This document shows positions 23,698 to 35,400 of a DNA stretch of 64,000 nucleotides, in pieces; position 1 is the stretch's first letter, and each line of letters starts with the position of its first letter. The DNA comes from Limnomonas spitsbergensis (lineage: Eukaryota > Chlorophyta > Chlorophyceae > Chlamydomonadales). Under the pieces are notes generated by a model. The model was not told where the DNA came from and ran no database searches. It was given only the letters and a program-made list of their open reading frames with translations. The stretch lies in NCBI GenBank assembly GCA_037349105.1, contig JAYJMM010000057.1, positions 186,001 to 250,000 on the forward strand. Direction: 5' to 3'. A program made the translations under genes and the position numbers.

Positions 23698-24039
23698 ATA
23701 CGGAGTGGTTTCAAGAAGCATGGAAAGAGGCAGAGATGCCTGCTAGTCACGCGATTCAAACTCTGAAATATATTAATCAGAAATTGCTCCTTCGTTTAGG
23801 ACCAGCAAACAACAGACAGATTTCAGGACTGGAATTACTTATCACCTTTGCCAATCAAGGGCAGGAGACATTCAGACAGGTACTGGTAGAGGCTAGAGGG
23901 CCGCCTACCTCCTCCCAGGCTGATTGATACGGTAGACTTTCTAGCCGCAGGCTTCAAGATCCTACCTAAATTCCAGATGCCGACCGAAAGCCTCCGCAGT
24001 TGACTGAGTTGCCAGGGTAGCATTTGCTGTGTGGGGAGT

Positions 24040-24425
24040 CCCTAGTAAGGGAGGGAGGAAGGTGCGGGGTGGGGAGGGGCGGTGGATAAGCGGGAGGCGA
24101 TCTGGCAGGTGCAAGGGGAGGCAAACTGGGAGGCGGCAACAAACGAGGCGGGCTAGGGGGCTCGTGCAATACAGGATGTTGAGGATTGGTGGGTGGCCCA
24201 GAATGAGGTGGTGGTAAGGGGGTAGGAGTGGTGGGATGAGAAGGGGGGGAGCGGCTTTGAGGTCGGGGTTGAGGGGGTTGAGGGTATTGAGGTTCCTGCT
24301 GGGGAGGTTAAGGTAGTTGAGGGGGTTCAGGCAATTGAGGGGGCTGAGGTGGTCGAGGTGGTTGAGGGGGTTGAGGCGGTTGGGGTGGCCGAGGAGAAGA
24401 TGCATCTGCTTTCAGCTGTCGAGTA
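24040..24425 (-). other. Pro/Gln-rich coding-like segment with one in-frame stop
   Basis: Read on the minus strand this gives PRPPQPPQPPQPPRPPQPP, then after an in-frame TAA at 24310-24308 continues in the same frame as PPQQEPQYPQPP, PPSLPPLAPARSPP and PPPLPTPHLPP. It looks like a pherophorin rod, lying 5' of the pherophorin exons at 22705-23376. The stop is one base from CAA. It may be a pseudogene lesion, a sequencing error, or simple-sequence DNA only. Confidence 0.45.
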
Positions 24426-24509
24426 CTGACGTCGAGGGCCAACTGGGCTGAGGAGGTCTTCATGCAGTGATGGCAGCCGAGCAACTGGGTGGGTATGTGG
24501 AGCCCCATA

Positions 24510-26410
24510 TGGGGGCCGCATTGTTAGACATATTGCAATACCTGCATGGAATGCAGAATAGAATGTGGCGTCTGGGCAGGGTCTGGTTTGAAATTGACTT
24601 AGCAGCCCAGCACAGTCAGTGTGGTCGTGAGTGAACTCAGGTTCTTACTGATATTCCGTTGAATGTTTCAAATCTACTGTACGGCTCATACTTCATTGCG
24701 CACATCTCTGAGCCCATCAGCCTCGGACTGCGTGGACGGTTCGTTCGTTGAATTTCTCTTCTATACGAGTGGCGTGACCCATGGCATACCGGAGCTGGTA
24801 AATAGCATTTCCAAGTAAAACAGCAGATGTTAAATTGCTCGGATAGACAGGCTATGCCGACGCAAGTGGCAATCTGCCTCTGCTGTGGTAAAGGTTCGTG
24901 GTCGCAACGTCTTCTTGACCGCCGTGAACCAGGAGAGAGGTCGATATCGTGCTTCGTTGAGCGTGCGGAGGGGAGTTCTATCACACGACAAGATGGGGAT
25001 CTAATGCTGTATTTGGTCTCAGCATTTGCAAGTATTTATCTGTATATCGCAACAGTTTCACTAGTCGAGATTGTATCGATCTGCCATAATTGTCCCCCCT
25101 GGATTTCGTAGATGAATTCAACTTTTCAGGCTGATCGACGGAATTGTTTATGCCACGTGACCCTCGAAGTCACCAGGGTCGACGATCAGTCGGCGGGAGC
25201 ATCCGGTGTCGTTGAAAAATGCCCATTGAGAAGCCATTGGTGAGAAGCCCCGTCGACCACCAACACTGTCCTGGGATTCTGTATTTCTGTCCACCGGGGG
25301 TTGTTGATGGGCTGTCGAAACGATTCAAAATTCGACAGGTAGGGGCACGTGTGGAAGGAGGTTGGGGCTACAGTAGAGAGCGTGTCACGGGCTTCCAGGT
25401 TTCTTGGTTTGAATTTTGCAGGTTCCGAGGGAGGTTTGCAGGTCTCGGAGGCGTGTCACAGAACTTAAAATACGAACATGGTGGTGTCTCGTATCCTCGG
25501 GCTTCTGCTCGCTCCCGCTCGCAAAGCTAATAGGGCGGCGTCGGCGGCAGGGAGAAAGGGTGGGGTTAAGTTCCTCGAATTAGGGCTACAACTTCCACAA
25601 GAAGACAGTACTTGCCACCGAGCTTGCCACCCCCTACTGCCCCCTGCTGAAAGAAATGTATCAGGTACTTGCCACCCCCTACTGCCCCCTACTGAAGGGG
25701 GGAAAGAAATGTATCAGGCCAGTCATCAATCCAGGATTGCTGCCTTGGAAGCCTTGAAGACACATTAACACATGCATGCCCCCAGCATGCGTGACCCTCG
25801 TATATAATACCTAAGACCTGAGAACTGATGTTTTAAACTGTTCGTGACCATTGCTAGCCAAATATTTCCTTTAGAATTCGGATATACACACATGCCACGG
25901 AATAGCTGACCAAGTCAACATAATCTGACCAGGACATGGCAGGCAATAACACACCATCAGCAAACGGTACATGTGGGGTCCATTGGGTCAACCGCTTTCG
26001 ATACTAAACAAGAAACATGAACAGCCAAACCCTCATGTTCGGCCATTTTAATTCATCACTCTGACCACGTTCTTCAGGGAAATAACCACAGACACTTAAA
26101 TAATTGACCCCACCTGAGCGTATCTACATCTCTCAGGGGTCTCCTCCTTTTAATACCAACAACATCCCTTGCACTGAGAACGTTCACACAAGTACTACAA
26201 TACATCCAGCCATTAAACCTTCACTCTAGTATCGGCTGATATTGCACTGCCGGTAGATATCTATCCTGAACGCGCAACGCTTTAATTTGACAGGCCTTGA
26301 AAAATGTAACAGCAAACAAGTTCAAGCAGGCAGCATGTGCACCATAACCAGTTGATTGGGCCTGTCTGTGTCCATCTCCTGGCCCGGCCACTTACACCTT
26401 TGACACAAAG
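24510..26410. other. No gene identified
   Basis: A direct repeat of about 55 bp (CTTGCCACCCCCTACTGCCC...GAAATGTATCAGG) lies at 25613-25722. A Met-initiated frame at 25478-25768 starts plausibly but becomes repeat-derived. The segment 25760-26410 is AT-rich and is the 3' flank of the uridine kinase gene. Confidence 0.45.
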
Positions 26411-29400
26411 TCAATCACAGAAGTAGCGGTCTCCAAAATTGCCAACACCTGCAGTCCGTAGTTTGGGGATACAGTTTAAGCAATCGCTGAATCTTGGTGC
26501 ATGCATCAATCCTCCTCATCCCACTCAGCTTAACTAGCTGGATTCAACACGGCTGTGTACGCCTACATTCCATTGGATAGATCAGTGATGTTGCACGCCC
26601 ACCTTCATGCACTCCCACCTTCATGCAGAATCTAGAGTCGAGACCTCCCCCCTTCATGCACTCCCACCTTCCTGCCTTCAACCTCGCAAAAAGTTCTCCC
26701 AGGTCACCTTCAGACATGACCGTGTCCCCCCGCCACACACACCCGGACTGACCATCAGGCATCACTGTTGACTAGCACCAGACTATCTTTGGGGGGGGGC
26801 CTGGGCGGCCACCGCAGGGACCACGGGGACCAAACATTGCCTATTGCCCATGTGGCTATCGGCTGAACAGAAGCCAAGCCTCTCCCGCCACATGCTAGGA
26901 TGCAGCTAGAGCGTGGAGGCAGCGCGCTAAATTGCACTGATGCCCTGGCATGCTGGCAGCCTGCACGACACAATGGCAGTAGCAGCCTGCCCGACGGAAT
27001 GGCAGTAGCAGCCTGCACGATGCAATGGCAGTAGCAGCATGCCCGACACAATGGCATTAGCAGGCATCACGACGCAATGGCAGTAGCAGCCATCACGATG
27101 CTAAGGCAGCAACAGCCCGCACGACACAATGGCGGTAGCAACCTGCACGACGCAGTGGCAGTAGCAGCCATCACGATGATATGGCAGTAGCAGCCTGCCC
27201 AACACAATGGCAGTAGGAGGCATGTCCCTCCTCACCTGGGATGACTGTGTATCCCCCCTCAACATGGTGCTCAATCTCGCTGGTGACGATCTTGATCTCG
27301 GGGAACTCGCCAAACACGCGCTGAATCCCCTCCGGAGCGGCAATGATGCACAGGAAGATGATCTTGCCGGGCTTGACGCCCTGCTTGATCAGGGCCTGAG
27401 GGAAAGGAGAGGGTAGGGGCAGTTGGTCAAGGAAGGGTCCGTGATCTCAGGCGACATGCATGTATGTTCTGGGGTCTTATGGTCACATGAGATACATTTA
27501 TTTAGGGTTCAGATGACGTGCTTGTCATTCCCCATTTGAGGAAAAGACAGCCAGAGAACAAACTGACACCGTGTGCAAAGAATTCGTCCCAGAAAAGACA
27601 AACCCGTGCAATCTATCATGTTGCGCAGCTTGCCCCCCCCCCTACACCAAGAATGCCCCCCTGCCCCGTGTTCCTTGATAATCTTCATTGTTGCGGTCAC
27701 AACTCACACACCTTGCAATCTATCCTGCTGCCAGGCACACGCCCCCACACAACACTTGCACTCTCCCCCGCTGCCCAGAACGTCCCCCCCCCCGTCAACC
27801 CTACCAAGCTACTCAGATATGCCCCGCTCTCCCCCATACCTCGATAACCTTGACTGTTGCGGTCCCTGTGGAAAGGATTGGGTCCATGAGGAGCACATGT
27901 CTGTCGGCAATGTCGGCCGGCAGCTTCTGGTAGGTGACGTCCCCCGTCTCATTATTTTCCCTGAGGGTTGAGATGTGGAGGGTGGAGGTTTAATGTGCAA
28001 GGGTTAAAGAGCCCTACAGCTATGGGGTGATGATGTTGCCTGGTGGAGGGAAGAGGTTCTACATGCAAGGGTTAAAGAACCATTAAAGGTAAAAGAACCC
28101 TTGCCCGGCGGAGGGAAGAGGTTTTACGTGCAAGGGTTGAAGAACCCTACACCTTCTATGGGGTGATGTTGCCTGGTGGAAGGAAGAGGTTCTACATGCA
28201 AGGGTTGAAGAACTATAGATAGTTTAAGAACCCTTGCACGGCGGAGGGAAGAGGTTAACGTGCAAGGGTTAAAGAACCCTACACCTTCTATGGGGTGATG
28301 TTGCCCGCTCATCATTGTCTTTGAGCGGCAAGTCGTCCTGCTTTGGATCCCCAGGATTCAGGGTGCCCTCACCAAGGAGCACTTCCTAGGCATGCAGCTG
28401 TTGCATCATGTGAGCAAGAGAGAGGTTCAACCAAGAGGGCTCAAATTCACTGGGTCGACTGGGCTGGACGCCCTCAACCTCCAAAACTCCAACAAAGCTA
28501 GCAAGAAAGGTTTTCGAAGGCCGTTTCCTGCCTAATACAGATTATGGATCCCCAGGCCTCCCTCTCCAAATTCCACTCAAACTAAGCAGCAAATCAGCAG
28601 CTGAGGTAAACGAGTGATTCTGCTTTCTTCAAGCAGCAGTCAGGCCCCAGGCCCCCCCCTCCTCCAATCCTTATAGCGGACCTCATGCCCCTCCCCGCAC
28701 ATGTGCACGTGTCAACGCACATCTTACCCAATCCTACCCCCCTCCCTCCCCCTCCTTCCGACAGCCCTCATGCGCTTATTGCAACATCTAAACATCCCCC
28801 CAACAGCCCCTCTCCTGTCCCTCACCGCATGTGTAGATGCGCGTAATCACATCCTCCACTGCCCTCCCACTCTGGCCCTCACCACACCTGTCCATGAGTA
28901 GCCCCACACCTCAATGCAGCCCCTTCCCGCCCCTCCCACACTTCCATGCAGCCCCTTCCTGCCCCTCCCACACTTCCATGCAGCCCCTTCCTGCCCCTCC
29001 CACACTTCCCATGCAGCCCCTTCCCGCCCCTCACACACTTCCATGCAGCCCCTTCCCGCCCCTCCCACACTTCCATGCAGCCCTTTCCTGTCCCTCCCAC
29101 ACTTCCATGCAGCCCCTTCCTGCCCCTCCCACACTTCCATGCAGCCCCTTCCTGCCCCTCCCACACTTCCATGCAGCCCCTTCCTGCCCCTCCCACACTT
29201 CCCATGCAGCCCCTTCCCGCCCCTCACACACTTCCATGCAGCCCCCTCCCGCCCCTCCCACACTTCCATGCAGCCCTTTCCTGTCCCTCCCACACTTCCA
29301 TGCAGCCCCTTCCTGCCCCTCCCACACTTCCATGCAGCCTGTTCCTGCCCCTCCCACACTTCCATGCAGCCCCTTCCTGCCCCTCCCACTCTTCCATGCA

Positions 29401-32400
29401 GCCCCTTCCTGCCCCTCCCACACTTCCATGCAGCCCCTTCCCGCCCCTCCCACACTTCCATGCAGCCCCTTCCTGCCCCTCCCACACTTCCATGCAGCCC
29501 CTTCCTGCCCCTCCCACACTTCAATGCAACCCCCTCCCGCCCCTCCCACACTACATAGAGCCCCTTCCCGCCCCTCCCACACTTCCATGCAGCCCCTTCC
29601 TGCCCCTCCCACACTTCCATGCAGCCCCTTCCTGCCCCTCCCACACTTCCATGCAGCCCCTTCCTGCCCCTCCCACACTTCCATGCAGCCCCTTCCTGCC
29701 CCTCCCACACTTCCATGCAGCCCCTTCCTGCCCCTCCCACACTTCCATGCAGCCCCTTCCCGCCCCGCCCCCCTTTCCCGCTTCTCACCACACCTCTGCA
29801 CCAGCACCTTGCCTAGCTTGATGCCCTGGCAGCACGCTCTCAACGCATTCTCCATGCTCTCCCCTGTTACATAGCAGGGTGTAGGGTTTAGGACGTTGGA
29901 TTCAAGGTCGAAACACACATGCTTCATGGTCTCCCCTAGTAATTGGCAGGGTTGAGGCTAAGTACCTCAAGTCTGGAGTCCAATGCTCCATGCTACCCCT
30001 GACGTGGCGCATGGGTGAGGGGGGGGGAGTGCTTCTGAGTTTTATGTTGGGATTGCAAGCGTGGAGGCACCAGCGGCCCTATATTTCGGCTGCAAGCCCG
30101 TTTCAGCTGCATGGGTTCCGCTTGAGCATTCCTTGCTCCCACTCGACTGTGTGCGCTGCTGTTTGATCCGCCTTGGGACGTTTCAGACCCCAGTGTATAC
30201 CCAGGCCTCTCCAGTCTACTTAGGCCTCTCTGACATCACTCACCAGTGATAGCCCGTCCTCTTTCTTTATAATGAATAAATCAATCAATACACCCTGGGG
30301 CGTAGATTCAGGAAGCCACCCGTTTGTTCAGCACTAGGTGGGCCACCATGTCCTCTTCATTCCTTAAATCACCCCATGCGCAAAAACTCAACACAACTTC
30401 AACCTACGCAAAAGCAGGGGATGGTCCAGCAACTGAACTGCATCCCCATTTTGAAAACCAGCCTGTAGCTCAGCCATCACCAAGAATCAAGCACGTCGAC
30501 AAAACAGCCTAACCATCAATTGTGAATCTGTGACTCACTACCTGCCCTGAATCAGATTTCAAGTTCCATTGATGCATCCTCCCTCCCTCACCGCTGCGGA
30601 TGACGCTCACGCCGCACAGCTTGCGCGCAAACTCCACGCCCACGTACTGTACGCCTGCTGGGGTGATCACGGTCTGCTCTATGAACGGAAGGAAGCTCAG
30701 GCCTGCCTCCACCACCTGCACACAGCAGGCACAAGACACGAGGCTCACGGCGGGGTTGCATACTTGCATGGGTGCGAACGTGCAGTCTAAAACACATGCA
30801 CAGATATGGGGCATGACCGTCACTTCTGTTTCAGCATTATACACATGCACCAATATGTCTATTTGTGCCAGTGAAAAATGCTGACACAGAACCAACTCTC
30901 ATGCCCCATTGGGCCATGGCCTTCTTACTGAACACAGGCACTAGACAAAGACTGGGCCAGGGCTTGTCATGTGGGTGTGCACGTAGGCTATTATGATTCG
31001 TTTGATTCTTCTAGACTGGCTGTTTGGTGACTGCCTGTTTGATTCTCACATGCTGTCTGATGGGATTTGCGCGTGCCGCCTATTTCTCATAAGCTGTTTG
31101 ATTCTGTCGGGCTAACTGGCTCTTCCCCCGAGGCACTGACAACGCCACCCTGGGCACCCACCAATCGGATGAGGCGGTCCGCATAAAACACAAAGTCGTT
31201 CTTGTTGGTCTCCTTGTTTCGTATGACTGAGGAGTGGCGGGTGGAGGCAGAGAGAGGGGGAAGCAAGCAGCATGCATTGGACCCGGGCACACTCAGTCCA
31301 TGCTGACACAGGAAGAAAATCAGACAAGGTGCTGCAGACCCCAGGTCACGGCTCCCAGTCTACAAGGAGGGAACAAACCAGGGGGGCTGGGGGGTAACCA
31401 GTGGTTCTGGGGCGGAAAATTTTGCAAAACACGCCTCGACTAAAAAATCCGCCCCGAAACCGCTGGTTGACCCCCTCACCCTTGAACAAACTAAGGTCAC
31501 GTAAACTGCGCCAGGTTTCGAATGGCAACATACGGTGGCAGAGAGAAGAGACGAGCCGATGGAGTGCCTGACATATATTTTAGAAAAAGAAATCTAGTTA
31601 AGGCCCACTGGTCAGTTGCATTAGAGCCAGCCGGCCAACCCTCTTGCGCTAATTATGTAAACCTATCCTCCTGCAAGTCTGCATATACCCCCAGTCCCCT
31701 AGCCCCACTCAGCACTATGCCTACCCCCACTCACTGGTGTGCATCCCGCGTGTCTGGAAATTTGAAGCCAGGACCTCGAGGTTGGGGTAGAAGCGCCTCA
31801 TCTCATGTTGTTGCAGTTTGGTGCGGATGTGTTCTGCAGGCCAGGCGGAGGGAGGGAGGAGGCGATGGCATGGAGGGAGGGGGGCAGGGTGGTAGGGGAA
31901 GGAGGCAATGGCATGGAGGGAGGAGGGCAGGGTGGTAGGGGAAGGAGGCAATAGCATGGAGGGTGGGGCGCAGGGTGGTAGGGGAAGGAGGCAATGGCAT
32001 GGAGGGAGGGGGGCAGGGTGGTAGGGGAAGGAGGCAATGGCATGGAGGGAGGGGGGCAGGGTGGTAGGGGAAGGAGGCAATGGCATGGAGGGAGGGGGAC
32101 AGGGTGGTAGGGGAAGGAGGCAATAGCATGGAGGGAGGAGGGCAGGGTGGTAGGGGAAGGAGGCAATAGCATGGAGGGTGGGGCGCAGGGTGGTAGGGGA
32201 AGGAGGCAATGGCATGGAGGGAGGGGGGCAGGGTGGTAGGGGAAGGAGGCAATGGCATGGAGGGAGGGGGGCAGGGTGGTAGGGGAAGGAGGCAATAGCA
32301 TGGAGAGAGGAGGGCAGGGTGGTAGGGGAAGGAGGCAATGGCATGGAGGGAGGGGCGCAGGGTGGTAGGGGAAGGAGGCAATGGCATGGAGGGTGGGGGG

Positions 32401-35400
32401 CAGGGTGGTAGGGGAAGGAGGCAATGGCATGGAGGGTGGGGGGCAGGGTGGTAGGGGAAGGAGGCAATGGCATGGAGGGAGGGGGGCAGGGTGGTAGGGG
32501 AAGGAGGCAATGGCATGGAGGGTGGGGGGCAGGGTGGTAGGGGAAGGAGGCAATGGCATGGAGGGTGGGGGGCAGGGTGGTAGGGGAAGGAGGCAATGGC
32601 ATGGAGGGAGGGGGGCAGGGTGGTAGGGGAAGGAGGCAATGGCATGGAGGGAGGGGGACAGGGTGGTAGGGGAAGGAGGCAATAGCATGGAGGGAGGGGG
32701 GCAGGGTGGTAGGGGAAGGAGGCAATGGCATGGAGGGTGGGGGGCAGGGTGGTAGGGGAAGGAGGCAATGGCATGGAGGGTGGGGCGCAGGGTGGTAGGG
32801 GAAGGAGGCAATGGCATGGAGGGAGGGGGGCAGGGTGGTAGGGGAAGGAGGCAATGGCATGGAGGGTGGGGGGCAGGGTGGTAGGGGAAGGAGGCAATGG
32901 CATGGAGGGAGGGGGGCAGGGTGGTAGGGGAAGGAGGCAATGGCATGGAGGGTGGGGGGCAGGGTGGTAGGGGAAGGAGGCAATGGCATGGAGGGTGGGG
33001 CGCAGGGTGGTAGGGGAAGGAGGCAATGGCATGGAGGGTGGGGGACAGGGTGGTAGGGGAAGGAGGCAATGGCATGGAGGGAGGGGGGCAGGGTGGTAGG
33101 GGAAGGAGGCAATGGCATGGAGGGAGGGGGGCAGGGTGGTAGGGGAAGGAGGCAATGGCATGGAGGGAGGGGGGCAGGGTGGTAGGGGAAGGAGGCAATA
33201 GCATGGAGGGAGGGGGGCAGGGTGGTAGGGGAAGGAGGCAATAGCATGGAGGGTGGGGGGCAGGGTGGTAGGGGAAGGAGGCAATAGCATGGAGGGAGGG
33301 GGGCAGGGTGGTAGGGGAAGGAGGCAATAGCATGGAGGGTGGGGCGCAGGGTGGTAGGGGAAGGAGGCAATGGCACGGAGGGAGGGGGGCAGGGTGGTAG
33401 GGGAAGGAGGCAATGGCATGGAGGGAGGGGGGCAGGGTGGTAGGGGAAGGAGGCAATGGCATGGAGGGAGGGGGGCAGGGTGGTAGGGGAAGGAGGCAAT
33501 GGCATGGAGGGAGGGGGGCAGGGGGGTAGGGGAAGGAGGCAATAGCATGGAGGGAGGGGGGCAGGGTGGTAGGGGAAGGAGGCAATAGCATGGAGGGTGG
33601 GGGGCAGGGTGGTAGGGGAAGGAGGCAATGGCATGTAGGGAGGGGGGCAGGGTGGTAGGGGAAGGAGGCAATAGCATGGAGAGAGGAGGGCAGGGTGGTA
33701 GGGGAAGGAGGCAATGGCATGGAGGGTGGGGCGCAGGGTGGTAGGGGAAGGAGGCAATGGCATGGAGGGAGGGGGGCAGGGTGGTAGGGGAAGGAGGCAA
33801 TGGCATGGAGAGAGGAGGGCAGGGTAGTAGGGGAAGGAGGCAATGGCATGGAGGGAGGGGCGCAGGGTGGTAGGGGAAGGAGGCAATGGCATGGAGGGAG
33901 GGGGGCAGGGTGGTAGGGGAAGGAGGCAATGGCATGGAGGGAGGGGGGCAGGGTGGTAGGGGAAGGAGGCAATAGCATGGAGGGAGGGGGGCAGGGTGGT
34001 AGGGGAAGGAGGCAATGGCATGGAGGGAGGGGGGCAGGGTGGTAGGGGAAGGAGGCAATGGCATGGAGGGAGGGGGGCAGGGTGGTAGGGGAAGGAGGCA
34101 ATGGCATGGAGGGTGGGGGGCATGGTGGTAGGGGAAGGAGGCAATGGCATGGAGGGAGGGGGGCAGGGTGGTAGGGGAAGGAGGCAATGGCATGGAGGGA
34201 GGGGGACAGGGTGGTAGGGGAAGGAGGCAATAGCATGGAGGGAGGGGGGCAGGGTGGTAGGGGAAGGAGGCAATGGCATGGAGGGTGGGGGGCAGGGTGG
34301 TAGGGGAAGGAGGCAATGGCATGGAGGGTGGGGCGCAGGGTGGTAGGGGAAGGAGGCAATGGCATGGAGGGAGGGGGGCAGGGTGGTAGGGGAAGGAGGC
34401 AATGGCATGGAGGGTGGGGGGCAGGGTGGTAGGGGAAGGAGGCAATGGCATGGAGGGAGGGGGGCAGGGTGGTAGGGGAAGGAGGCAATGGCATGGAGGG
34501 TGGGGGGCAGGGTGGTAGGGGAAGGAGGCAATGGCATGGAGGGTGGGGCGCAGGGTGGTAGGGGAAGGAGGCAATGGCATGGAGGGTGGGGGACAGGGTG
34601 GTAGGGGAAGGAGGCAATGGCATGGAGGGAGGGGGGCAGGGTGGTAGGGGAAGGAGGCAATGGCATGGAGGGAGGGGGGCAGGGTGGTAGGGGAAGGAGG
34701 CAATGGCATGGAGGGAGGGGGGCAGGGTGGTAGGGGAAGGAGGCAATAGCATGGAGGGAGGGGGGCAGGGTGGTAGGGGAAGGAGGCAATAGCATGGAGG
34801 GTGGGGGGCAGGGTGGTAGGGGAAGGAGGCAATAGCATGGAGGGAGGGGGGCAGGGTGGTAGGGGAAGGAGGCAATAGCATGGAGGGTGGGGCGCAGGGT
34901 GGTAGGGGAAGGAGGCAATGGCACGGAGGGAGGGGGGCAGGGTGGTAGGGGAAGGAGGCAATGGCATGGAGGGAGGGGGGCAGGGTGGTAGGGGAAGGAG
35001 GCAATGGCATGGAGGGAGGGGGGCAGGGTGGTAGGGGAAGGAGGCAATGGCATGGAGGGAGGGGGGCAGGGGGGTAGGGGAAGGAGGCAATAGCATGGAG
35101 GGAGGGGGGCAGGGTGGTAGGGGAAGGAGGCAATAGCATGGAGGGTGGGGGGCAGGGTGGTAGGGGAAGGAGGCAATGGCATGTAGGGAGGGGGGCAGGG
35201 TGGTAGGGGAAGGAGGCAATAGCATGGAGAGAGGAGGGCAGGGTGGTAGGGGAAGGAGGCAATGGCATGGAGGGTGGGGCGCAGGGTGGTAGGGGAAGGA
35301 GGCGATGGCATGGAGGGAGGGGGGCAGGGTGGTAGGGGAAGGAGGCAATGGCATGGAGAGAGGAGGGCAGGGTAGTAGGGGAAGGAGGCAATGGCATGGA

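Noticed and set aside
28300..28400. Possible extra UKL exon ([20 protein letters not shown])
   Set aside because: No acceptor gives the needed phase, whereas joining 29794 directly to 27960 restores the family sequence with correct phase.
28837..29927. Pro/His-rich and Gly-rich repeat proteins of ~300 codons on both strands
   Set aside because: Artefacts of the 32-bp array between two well-supported UKL exons.
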